Positions 1-6,324 of a stretch of DNA of 7,152 nucleotides are shown here, in pieces. The stretch lies in assembly GCA_039795715.1 (NCBI GenBank), contig JBDKLD010000037.1, forward strand, positions 1-7,152, given 5' to 3'. The DNA comes from JAGOSA01 sp039795715. Its GTDB lineage: Bacteria > Patescibacteriota > Minisyncoccia > Phycocordibacterales > UBA9973. The notes under the pieces were generated by a model. That model saw nothing but the letters and a program-made list of their open reading frames with translations, ran no database searches and was not told the origin of the DNA. The translations under genes and the position numbers were made by a program. Each line of letters opens with the position of its first letter. The first letter of the stretch is position 1.

Positions 1-90
1 CTCTCAACAACCGTCCCAGAAAACGACTTGGCTGGAAAACACCATTAGAAGTATTTAATGAAAGTGTTGCATTAACAGGTTGAATGTACC
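1..90 (+). mobile_element. IS30-family insertion sequence, right end only
   Basis: The first 90 bases hold the 3' end of an IS30-like element; the rest lies outside the window to the left. The evidence is the transposase C-terminus at 3-83, whose stop codon sits inside what looks like the terminal inverted repeat. Read inward from the right end, the repeat begins GGTACATTCAACC (rc of 78-90). Overlap of the transposase 3' end with the inverted repeat is common in this family. The boundary at 90 is an inference: beyond it the minus strand reads as a plausible continuation of the neighbouring gene. The left end and the target duplication cannot be seen here. Confidence 0.72.
3..83 (+). CDS. IS30-family transposase, C-terminal 26 residues (partial)
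   Basis: The + strand frame starting at base 3 encodes LNNRPRKRLGWKTPLEVF followed by NESVALTG and a TGA stop. The pattern LNNRPRK-LG-KTP-EVF is the typical tail of IS30-family DDE transposases, located just after the catalytic glutamate. That glutamate, the two aspartates and the N-terminal helix-turn-helix lie outside the window, so whether the enzyme is intact cannot be judged. The protein cuts and joins the ends of its own element. It is encoded opposite to the minus-strand gene it interrupts. Confidence 0.82.
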   Translation, partial: LNNRPRKRLGWKTPLEVFNESVALTG

Positions 91-109
91 TGGTAAGGTC
101 AAATGTACC
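77..109. repeat. Direct repeat: IS30 terminus and IR-like target copy
   Basis: AGGTTGAATGTACC at 77-90 and AGGTCAAATGTACC at 96-109 agree at 12 of 14 bases and start 19 bases apart. The first copy is the presumed IS30 terminus. The second lies in the interrupted gene, where it encodes GTFDL on the minus strand. The second copy also lies in an imperfect dyad with TGGTA and TACCA arms at 91-95 and 106-110. IS30 is known to insert next to sequences resembling its own inverted repeats and into palindromic targets, so this fits a target-site preference. Chance similarity remains possible. Confidence 0.5.
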
Positions 110-1785
110 ATCGTGGTTGTCGATGAGATCCATGCCTTCAGGAATATTGACATTGACACCTTCACCAATTGTAATCGGATGCGTCTCCACAAAAGGATGG
201 TCGCCATGCATCCACGACTTGAGCGCGAGTAGTGCCGTATTTGTTTTACCTTCACCTCCTCTGCCAACCATCTGCTCCACAAGACCATCTTGGCTTGGCC
301 TGAGAAATGCCATAGCTTCTTGCGCGACAAAAGCCGTGGTGCCACCAATGAGCGCACCCTGCCGGCAGCTTTCCACATTTTTCGACTACGCATTTTTTTG
401 AATGCCTGGTCTTTTTGATCAATGCCCTCGCCACCAAATCTAAGACCATTGATTTGCGTCTGCACGAGCGACTCGAGGTGCTTGTCAAAATCCAAGCCTT
501 TGGTGTCTACCTTTCCCTCTACGGCAAGTTTTCTGAGTTCAACTTTTGCCTTTGCACGAGCAATATCAAGATCCCATCTTTCTTTTTCTATTTTTGTCGA
601 ATCTGAGTATCCAATGAGATCGATTTTACGGCTATCAGAAAGTTTGATGCGCGCCTCTAAGTCAATAAGTCCGAGCAAGCTAGTTTGTATTTTATCCTTT
701 GCCACATCACCTTTTTCTTTTTCGAATGACAAAGATTTTAAGATATATTCTGAACTCTTTGTCAGGTAGCGATAATTTTCCATTTCCTCACGGCGTTTTG
801 CCCCAGGTTCAGACACGTCACCTTTTGCCATTTCGCGAGCATGTTGCTTGCGCTCATCAGAGAGTCTATAGCCTTCTTTGTAGGCAGCAGTTCCTGCAGC
901 AATAGCTGTGGTCGCGCCAAATGTCATCCATTGTAAAAGCTTGCTCTTGGCAAATGCTGGGACGGTTTTATTGAGAATACTCATCGCGATACCGCCAGCG
1001 AGGCCGACAGTGGCTTCGTTGATGAGAGCTGTTCCTTTGCCACCAGTTCTCTGGCTAAATTTTTCCACCAATCTATCGACTGCATTGAACTGAGCTTCGG
1101 TTCGCGCACCTGTGCGAGCGCGACCAATAACTACATCCAAGTTGAGATCGAGTTTTTCCAATCCTTCATAGTGCGCAATATTTGCTTTTATATGCTCGGC
1201 AACTTGCAACAAGTTGTCGGCATACTTTTTTCCAGAATCAAAATATTCAGCTTTCGACTGTCGAACGCTTTCCAAGATTTGATCTTTTTCCTGCAAGAAA
1301 ACTGCTTGATCAATTTTGCCCGAAGCAAAGCTTTTTATCAGCGTTTCAATTTCTTTCTTTGTGGCAACGTCTTCAGAATTTTCCTGGCCGAGTTTTCCTT
1401 TTTTCTCGCCAGCATCTTCGTGAACAGCTTCTTTATAGTCCTCCATAAACCTGCCGACAACAGCTTCTTTGGCATCCATGTACACTTGCTTATCTGCGCC
1501 TTCGCCGGCATAGAGATTGTCGGTGTCCATTATTTCTTTGCGAGCTTTGTTTATTTCAGTCTGGCGATACACTTCTCGTCCGAGGTTATGTTTAAATACT
1601 TTCTTAAACCAGCCAGATACACCAGTGAGCTCTCCTTTGTCTCGTGCCATGCGCGCCTCAGCCACATCACGCGCCTGCGTCTCGATCGAATCAGAAACAT
1701 CGACAATGGCGACATTGAATTTCTCGGGTCTTTTATACTCGTCTTTTTTTTCTTCTTCTTTTGGGGCAGCAGGATCTATGTGCAT
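91..1785 (-). pseudogene. Large membrane-associated protein of unknown function, frameshifted and cut by IS30
   Basis: I do not recognise a named family. The gene starts at ATG 1785-1783, one base after the stop of the DUF5663-like gene, which suggests translational coupling. About 475 residues read well. They form a charged Lys/Glu-rich N-terminal region (1-250, helical), then two hydrophobic segments at about 255-277 (GLAGGIAMSI) and 281-303 (FGATTAIAAGTAAY), then another long charged helical region. After residue 475 (WKAAG) the open frame turns into Arg/Trp-rich nonsense that runs to a stop at 55. The -1 frame instead gives a sensible continuation: a third hydrophobic segment (GALIGGTTAFVAQEAMAFL), then HPITIGEGVNVNIPEGMDL and NHDGTFDLT. 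One extra G in the GGG run (CCC at 357-359 on +) would restore the frame. Near base 90 the gene runs into the IS30 end, so its natural C-terminus is lost. It probably sits at the membrane. Confidence 0.75.
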
Positions 1786-1786
1786 A

Positions 1787-2101
1787 TTAGCCTAGGTAGA
1801 GTGTTCTAAAGCTAAAAAGTGTCTTGGCTAATTCTTCGTTGAAGTTTGGAATGTGTTTTTGGTAGAAAGTGCTGATATCCTGGTCGGAGCCGGTATCGAG
1901 TAATTCGTTGAGTTCGCCCATTTTTTCCACAGGTAAAAGTTCAAGTACTGTGGCATTGATCCTATCTTCGACTCGATCAAGCAGATCTTTCTTCATTTGA
2001 GCGACTACTTCAGTGTCGAGACCGTCGATTCCCTTTTCTTCGAGAATCCGATCGACGAATTGAACTAAAACTGATTGAGTGTCATTGTTATTGCTATCCA
2101 T
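1787..2101 (-). CDS. DUF5663-like small helical protein
   Basis: This 104-residue protein has no signal peptide or membrane segment. It is acidic and helical. Residues 10-60 form a domain with VQFVDRILEEKGIDGLD, then KKDLLDRVEDRINATVLELL. The second half contains ELNELLDTGSDQ and an FYQKHIPNFNEELAKTL helix. This layout, a helical unit with a 'K-L-RV---I---VLELLP' core and a short C-terminal helix, resembles DUF5663 proteins found in CPR genomes. I make that match from memory, with moderate confidence. The function is unknown. The stop TAA is one base before the ATG of the large downstream gene, so the two are probably one transcript. A promoter-like region lies upstream in the 72-base gap after ychF. 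Confidence 0.82.
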   Translation of the reverse strand: MDSNNNDTQSVLVQFVDRILEEKGIDGLDTEVVAQMKKDLLDRVEDRINATVLELLPVEKMGELNELLDTGSDQDISTFYQKHIPNFNEELAKTLFSFRTLYLG

Positions 2102-2104
2102 AAT

Positions 2105-2139
2105 GTATATATTAGCCGTTAATACTTGTGCTAATTATA
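2105..2139 (-). promoter_or_regulatory. Promoter candidates for the DUF5663-like gene pair
   Basis: The gap between ychF and the DUF5663-like gene holds a perfect TATAAT (rc of 2134-2139), 32 bases before the ATG. No good -35 is visible at 16-18 bases. A second box, TAATAT (rc of 2108-2113), ends six bases before the start codon and would give a nearly leaderless transcript. No Shine-Dalgarno sequence precedes the ATG. Which box is used cannot be decided from sequence alone. Confidence 0.45.
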
Positions 2140-2173
2140 CAGAAATATTTAGAGAAAATCGCTAGTTTGGTGT

Positions 2174-3307
2174 TTATATCTTAAACTCAATCACATCACC
2201 GTCTTTGACGATGTAGTCTTTGCCTTCTGTGCGGACTTTGCCTTTTGCTCGAGCATCTCCATATGAACCGGAGTCGAGCAAGTCTTGGAAGTAGACGACT
2301 TCAGCTCGAATAAATTTGTCTTTAAAATCAGTATGTATCGCCATACCAGCAATCGGCGCAGTGCTTCCCTTTTTAATTGTCCATGCACGAGTTTCATCTT
2401 CGCCGGTTGTAAAATACGTTTCGAGACCGAGAAGCTCATAGGCTTCTTTGATCAGGTGGTCAATGCCGTCTTCAGATACGTTTGTGCCTGTTTCGCCACC
2501 ACTCGCCATCTCCGCGCGAAACATAGTTTTCTCTTCGCCTTCAAAATCCTTGAGCTCATCTTCGACTTTGGCGTCGAGCACGACAAATCGGGCTTTGGTC
2601 GAAAGAATATAATCAGTAAGTTCTTTGAATTTTACTGGATCAGTTTCATCGAGATTTTTGACACCGGAACGCTTATTGAGTCCGTAGAGAATCGGCTTTA
2701 AAGTGAGCAAACCGAGTTGCTTTACAATCGGCATTTCTTTTTCATCGAGCGAAACGGTATTTGCCATGTGCTCGGCCTCGAGCGCAGGCAAGACTTTTTT
2801 TAAAGCGGCTTCTTCGGCAAGCGCATCTTTGTCTCCGCGCCTGGTATCACGGCCAAGATTGCTGAGGCGTTTTGTAACAGTTTCCATGTCGGCGAGAATG
2901 AGCTCCATGTTAATGACTTTGATATCGCGGAGCGGATCAATGTCGCCGTAGACGTGCATGATATCGTTGGTGCCAGTGTTGGTGAGCGGAAAAATGCGTA
3001 CCATTTCAAAAATCGCATCGGTCTCGCGAATGTTGGTGAGAAATTTATTGCCCAAACCTTCACCTTTTGACGCGCCAGCAACGAGCCCAGCAATGTCGAC
3101 AAATTCCATGGCAGCCGGAATCGTTTTTGCTGATTTGGAAAATGCAGAAAGTTTAGAGAGTCGTTCATCAGGTACAGCGACAATGCCGACCGATGGATCG
3201 ATAGTGCAGAATGGATAGTTCGCCGCAGGCACACCTTTTTTGGTGAGCGCATTGAATAGTGTAGACTTGCCGACATTTGGTAGGCCGACGATGCCGATGT
3301 TTAACAT
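2174..3307 (-). CDS. ychF: Ribosome-associated P-loop NTPase YchF (OLA1 type)
   Basis: YchF is a universally conserved Obg-family NTPase that binds ribosomes and, in studied members, hydrolyses ATP rather than GTP. This copy has 377 residues, slightly longer than the usual 363 or so. Seen in order: G1 GLPNVGKST at 8-16, the switch I segment PFCTIDPSVG at 32-41, G3 DIAG at 71-74 followed by SKGEGLGNKFL, a helical domain at about 125-190, and a C-terminal TGS domain at about 290-376 with TYFTTGEDETRAWT and EGKDYIVKDGDVIEF. A few extra residues occur at 106-113 (FPLTNTGT). The G4 site, normally NxxE, reads NKRS at 211-214, so the acidic residue is missing. The ATG at 3307 begins the standard MLNIGIVG N-terminus. 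It follows a -10 box by six bases, so the mRNA is probably leaderless. The gene appears intact. Confidence 0.97.
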   Translation of the reverse strand: MLNIGIVGLPNVGKSTLFNALTKKGVPAANYPFCTIDPSVGIVAVPDERLSKLSAFSKSAKTIPAAMEFVDIAGLVAGASKGEGLGNKFLTNIRETDAIFEMVRIFPLTNTGTNDIMHVYGDIDPLRDIKVINMELILADMETVTKRLSNLGRDTRRGDKDALAEEAALKKVLPALEAEHMANTVSLDEKEMPIVKQLGLLTLKPILYGLNKRSGVKNLDETDPVKFKELTDYILSTKARFVVLDAKVEDELKDFEGEEKTMFRAEMASGGETGTNVSEDGIDHLIKEAYELLGLETYFTTGEDETRAWTIKKGSTAPIAGMAIHTDFKDKFIRAEVVYFQDLLDSGSYGDARAKGKVRTEGKDYIVKDGDVIEFKI

Positions 3308-3313
3308 GCAGAG

Positions 3314-3342
3314 AATATAGCAGAAGACGACTTAAAAGTCAT
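3314..3342 (-). promoter_or_regulatory. Promoter of ychF, predicted leaderless
   Basis: ATGACT (rc of 3337-3342, 4 of 6 to TTGACA) and TATATT (rc of 3314-3319, 5 of 6 to TATAAT) are separated by 17 bases. Only six bases lie between the -10 box and the ATG, so transcription should start at or very near the A of the start codon. A dyad GACTTTTAAGTC (3329-3340) overlaps the -35 box. It could be an operator, but its two-base centre makes it a poor RNA hairpin, so it is unlikely to be a terminator. Confidence 0.6.
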
Positions 3343-3351
3343 TTAGATTTT

Positions 3352-5202
3352 TTAGATTGCGTCCTTTAACCGGTCTTTGTACTTGGCGTAAGCGAATGAA
3401 GCCACGAGCGCGATGATACCAAAGACGATAAACGAAATGATACGGTACAGCTGTCCGAGACTCCAGACATCTATGACGACTTTTATTGCCGTAATGACGA
3501 AAAGGAATAGTCCGATTCTGCGCAAATATGAAACTCTTCCCACAAAACCGATTGCCGTAAGGATCGCGGCGTATATTGCCCAGAGAATCGAAACGTAGGT
3601 ATGAGAGCGATTCCTGATGGCAGAAACTTGGATATTTGTAGCTTGGTTCATTTCTATATACCGCTGGTAATTTTCTTGGTTAGTATACTGTGGAAGTGGC
3701 ATATTTTGCTGAGCCACAACTTTTGCCATCTTGTCTTGGTGGTAGAAAATAATCTGTGTGCTGAATGCATACAATGTCATAATATTTGCGATGACAATGA
3801 ATGCTATCATTCCATCTTTCTTTGTGTCGGGCGAAGCACTACTTGTTTTGTAGAGATAAGAAATAATATACGCGACAGCCACCGAAAGCACCGCAACAAG
3901 AAATGCCTTGTTTGCGACTGGCGTAAATCCAGTAGTATTTCCCATGCCAGTATTCCAACCAAAGAAATTGAATAGCGCAAGACAATACACTCCGACGGCG
4001 AGCGATTGGAGTGAAGTATTTTTCACCGACGATGCAATAATCGCCAGCGCGAGTGCTTCCACTAGCCAAAGAATAGCAATAGTAATGCCGGTGAATTTGA
4101 GTAAAATCGAAAGTGAAATAAAGAGCACAGCAACAACAGCAAGGAAGCCACTCAACATATCGTCATTTGATTTCATCTTGTTCATGCTATACGTCGTAAT
4201 CGCAAAGACGATACCGAGCAAGAGCGAGACGAGCGCAGCCATCGACTGGTGACCCGGGTAGAGTATCAAATATGAAGCGATTGCGAAGAATGCCGTATTG
4301 CCTGTCATGAGCACATATTCTTCGTCCTCAACTTTATCCGAAGATGCAATTCTCTTGAGGCTGACGCCAAAGAAAATAAAAAACGTTAGCCCCAAGAAAA
4401 TCATGGCAGGTGTGAGAGCTACTGGTTCATAGTAATTCATTGACCAAACAATAAAGTTAATTATTGTGCCTGCCAAAGCCACCATGCTGAGTTGTGGCCA
4501 CTTTTTGGCAAACGAGAACCCAAGCACTAATAGATTTAGCAAGACAAGATACGCAAAGATTTCAATCATATTGTTCGTGTCCGATCCAACCAAAAATGGC
4601 GTGATGAATCCGCCAATGACTGCAATAACGGAAATGGTCATGTCTTTATTGGCTACACCTAATGCAAAAGCTATAGCTGTCGTGACGACGAGAAGTATTG
4701 CCGTAGTAAACGCTGTGGTGAGATCATAGAACGAATGCGCAGCATAAATAGAGAGGTAGAGGATTGCAATGCCCCCACCAGTGAGAATCTCGGCGAAGCG
4801 CAAATACTTTTTGCGAAGGTACTGACCGATGCCCATGAGAATGAGTCCGATCAAAATGCCGACGACAATGCGCCCCATTTCAGTCACCCAATTATTATCA
4901 AAAGCGTATTTAATGAAAAATGCCACCGCCAAAAAGACCGCGCCGATACCCATGCGACCGAGTAGTCTACCAGAATCTTCTTCATGAGAAGTTGCCGGCT
5001 CGGCTTTTGGCCACATTTCTTTTGCAATGTGAGCCTGAGGTTGCGCCTGGTGCAACGGCACAGCGTGAGGCGCTGGCGCCTGAGGAGCTGCCGAGTGAGG
5101 AATTTTTGTCTCACTGAGCTTTTGTTCGAGCGTTTTAATTCGACGACCATGATTACTGAGCACGATCCAAAATACGATAGCAAGTACTATTGTGAGCAAC
5201 AT
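3352..5202 (-). CDS. DUF2339 polytopic membrane protein
   Basis: This 616-residue integral membrane protein matches the DUF2339 family. It has an N-terminal membrane anchor (2-17), a short charged helix (18-32), and a Pro/Ala/His/Gln-rich linker (about 33-70). The family hallmark follows at about 79-101, GRLLGRMGIGAVFLAVAFFI ending in KYAFD, then GRIVVGILIGLILMGIGQYL and FAEILTGGGIAILYLSIYAA. At least a dozen further hydrophobic helices run to the C-terminus. The last part, FLFVITAIKVVIDVWSLGQL then YRIISFIVFG, is also typical of the family. A loop at about 500-550, rich in Gln and Asn, probably lies outside or inside the membrane as a small soluble patch. The function is unknown; no catalytic motif is visible. 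The 5' leader has no clear ribosome-binding site. It ends 44 bases upstream of ychF, which has its own promoter. Confidence 0.92.
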   Translation of the reverse strand: MLLTIVLAIVFWIVLSNHGRRIKTLEQKLSETKIPHSAAPQAPAPHAVPLHQAQPQAHIAKEMWPKAEPATSHEEDSGRLLGRMGIGAVFLAVAFFIKYAFDNNWVTEMGRIVVGILIGLILMGIGQYLRKKYLRFAEILTGGGIAILYLSIYAAHSFYDLTTAFTTAILLVVTTAIAFALGVANKDMTISVIAVIGGFITPFLVGSDTNNMIEIFAYLVLLNLLVLGFSFAKKWPQLSMVALAGTIINFIVWSMNYYEPVALTPAMIFLGLTFFIFFGVSLKRIASSDKVEDEEYVLMTGNTAFFAIASYLILYPGHQSMAALVSLLLGIVFAITTYSMNKMKSNDDMLSGFLAVVAVLFISLSILLKFTGITIAILWLVEALALAIIASSVKNTSLQSLAVGVYCLALFNFFGWNTGMGNTTGFTPVANKAFLVAVLSVAVAYIISYLYKTSSASPDTKKDGMIAFIVIANIMTLYAFSTQIIFYHQDKMAKVVAQQNMPLPQYTNQENYQRYIEMNQATNIQVSAIRNRSHTYVSILWAIYAAILTAIGFVGRVSYLRRIGLFLFVITAIKVVIDVWSLGQLYRIISFIVFGIIALVASFAYAKYKDRLKDAI

Positions 5203-5237
5203 AGAGTAAAAATGAGCTGATAGCTATTAATGGCACT

Positions 5238-5266
5238 ATTATACTACAACCTATCTAAACAAATAA
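5238..5266 (-). promoter_or_regulatory. Promoter candidate for the DUF2339 gene
   Basis: A perfect TATAAT (rc of 5238-5243) lies 35 bases before the ATG at 5202 and overlaps the last codons of the upstream gene. The -35 position at 17 bases spacing reads TTATTT, a weak match. A leader of roughly 28 bases would result. No Shine-Dalgarno sequence is visible in it. Confidence 0.45.
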
Positions 5267-6029
5267 ATGGTGTGTCAGGAACATCAAGCCATTCCCCTTC
5301 TAAAAAATTAGAAACGCATTCTCCACCAATTGGCATACCGCTTGAATCATAAGAGGTTGCATGGATTGAGGCTGGGTACTCTGCAGTCGAAGGCACAGTT
5401 TTCCCTTTTGAGTCTTTTGTAGCTTTTTGGTAAAGGTACTCTACCTTCTCGCCATTTTCCAAAGCTACTTCTATTTCATACCTCCAAACACCTTCTTCAT
5501 CGCTATTTATTCTGAGCTCAGAGTATTGTTTTCCTCCCAACAAACGATCAAAGGTTGATTTAATATTTTCCTGTAAAGGAAATTGCCTGTGACCTTCTTT
5601 AAAATTACGTAATGTTTCAACATTTTCAATTTTCAAATACTTTTCCTTATTTTCAACACTCATCTTGTTGTAGAGATCACTGATTGATGTATCAATTGCG
5701 TCAACTTTACCTTTGATTTCTAAAGATTCTTTTTCTTTAGAGAGAAGTAGTGGTTTGAGTTTTTCTAGATTGTCGTGAGTGAGACTGCTTTTGACTGGCT
5801 CTAGCACTGAAGTTTTTATTTCACCCACCCTGCGTTGGTGTACACTTCTTTTATTGATACTAGCCAAATATTCAGCGACAACATTTTCTTGGTTTTCAGG
5901 CGCACCACTAGCAGATTCGAGCTTGCTTTGAGGTGGATTTTCTTGATTTTCAAGTCCTTTTATTTCTTCAGGTTTTTTCTCCTTTTCTTCATCAGCCGAA
6001 CCAGAAATGTTTGGATTGCCTTCAGTCAT
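5244..6029 (-). CDS. Unrecognised protein with disordered N-terminus and C-terminal beta domain
   Basis: I do not recognise this 261-residue protein. I chose ATG 6029 (MTEGNPNISG), one base after the stop of the 78-residue gene, over the ATG at 6098. The extra 23 residues from 6098 would overlap that gene and do not resemble the acidic sequence that follows. Residues 1-48 are Glu/Lys/Asn/Pro-rich and probably disordered. Residues 49-165 are mostly helical. Residues 166-261 look beta-rich, with WRYEIEVALENGEKVEYLYQ and a Cys/Trp-containing end (GGECVSNFLEGEWLDVP). No signal peptide or membrane segment is seen, so it is probably cytoplasmic. Base composition is visibly AT-richer: the line 5641-5700 has 20 of 60 G+C, against 34 of 60 at 2461-2520 in ychF. 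That may mean a recent acquisition or weak constraint. Confidence 0.8.
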   Translation of the reverse strand: MTEGNPNISGSADEEKEKKPEEIKGLENQENPPQSKLESASGAPENQENVVAEYLASINKRSVHQRRVGEIKTSVLEPVKSSLTHDNLEKLKPLLLSKEKESLEIKGKVDAIDTSISDLYNKMSVENKEKYLKIENVETLRNFKEGHRQFPLQENIKSTFDRLLGGKQYSELRINSDEEGVWRYEIEVALENGEKVEYLYQKATKDSKGKTVPSTAEYPASIHATSYDSSGMPIGGECVSNFLEGEWLDVPDTPFICLDRL

Positions 6030-6030
6030 A

Positions 6031-6267
6031 CTAGCGACCGCCCATGAGCTTTTGTAGCTCACCTTGGTATTTACGCATGACTTCAAATGTCGCGGCATTT
6101 TGGTCTTTGCCCTCGTGCTTGACCTTGCGTTCTACTTCCTCAGAAATCTTTTTGAAAAGATCAGGGTTTTCAGTCACCATTTTGGTTACCATTTCCTGCT
6201 GCTCGGGAGGCAAACTTTTGAGCTGGCGCTTGAGCATTTGTTTGACGAAAAAATCTTTGATTGACAT
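6031..6267 (-). CDS. Small charged helical protein, 78 residues, unknown function
   Basis: The start is placed at ATG 6267 (MSIKDFFVKQMLKRQLKSL). The upstream ATG at 6306 would add 13 residues, MVFLFPTFCYSAT, which are encoded by the terminator and promoter region and look untranslated. The protein is predicted to be all helix, with KSLPPEQQEMVTKMVTENPD as a central turn and helix, and the ending GELQKLMGGR. It is strongly charged, with no Cys and no membrane segment. Similar short helical proteins seem common in CPR genomes, an impression from memory. No function can be given. It shares a one-base junction (TAG-T-ATG) with the next gene, so the two are probably co-translated. Confidence 0.82.
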   Translation of the reverse strand: MSIKDFFVKQMLKRQLKSLPPEQQEMVTKMVTENPDLFKKISEEVERKVKHEGKDQNAATFEVMRKYQGELQKLMGGR

Positions 6268-6273
6268 AGTTGC

Positions 6274-6285
6274 ACTATAGCAGAA
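6274..6285 (-). promoter_or_regulatory. -10 region of a predicted leaderless promoter for the 78-residue gene
   Basis: TATAGT (rc of 6274-6279) is followed by exactly six bases and then the ATG at 6267. The ten bases TTCTGCTATA (rc of 6276-6285) are identical to those in the ychF promoter (rc of 3316-3325). No convincing -35 box is present; that position falls in the T-tract of the preceding terminator. This arrangement also supports the choice of start codon for the gene. Confidence 0.52.
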
Positions 6286-6295
6286 AGTTGGAAAT

Positions 6296-6324
6296 AAAAA
6301 AACCACCTACTTATGTGGCGGTTT
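6296..6324 (-). terminator. Intrinsic terminator overlapping the 3' end of the 135-residue gene
   Basis: On the minus strand AAACCGCC (rc of 6317-6324) pairs with GGTGGTTT (rc of 6300-6307), eight pairs with one G-T wobble and a nine-base loop. The 3' arm runs into seven T's (6296-6302). The 5' arm lies inside the last codons of the gene and the loop includes its TAA stop. Transcription from 6718 should end here, and the next gene restarts from its own promoter a few bases on. Confidence 0.78.

Noticed and set aside
238..275. Walker A-like GRGGEGKT in the -1 frame of the broken gene
   Set aside because: It fits GxxxxGKT by pattern, but no hydrophobic beta strand precedes it and no Walker B follows in the visible part. 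Low-complexity Gly/Glu is enough to explain it.
385..400. Programmed -1 frameshift at the A7 run
   Set aside because: The -1 frame hits a TAG directly after the run, so slippage here would end translation instead of giving the longer product.
1171..1809. Plus-strand open frame of 212 codons
   Set aside because: It is antisense to the well-formed helical region of the large minus-strand gene and its product is Phe-rich with no sensible domain. It is a shadow frame.
3329..3340. GACTTTTAAGTC as terminator of the DUF2339 gene
   Set aside because: The two-base centre cannot form a normal hairpin loop and no T-tract follows. It overlaps the ychF -35 box and is at most an operator-like dyad.
5205..5235. 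Terminator after the 261-residue gene
   Set aside because: Only a four-bp AGCT repeat with a three-base loop precedes the T's, too weak to call.
6028..6098. Longer start for the 261-residue gene at 6098
   Set aside because: It would overlap the 78-residue gene by about 68 bases and adds a segment unlike the acidic N-terminus. ATG 6029 directly follows that gene's stop codon.
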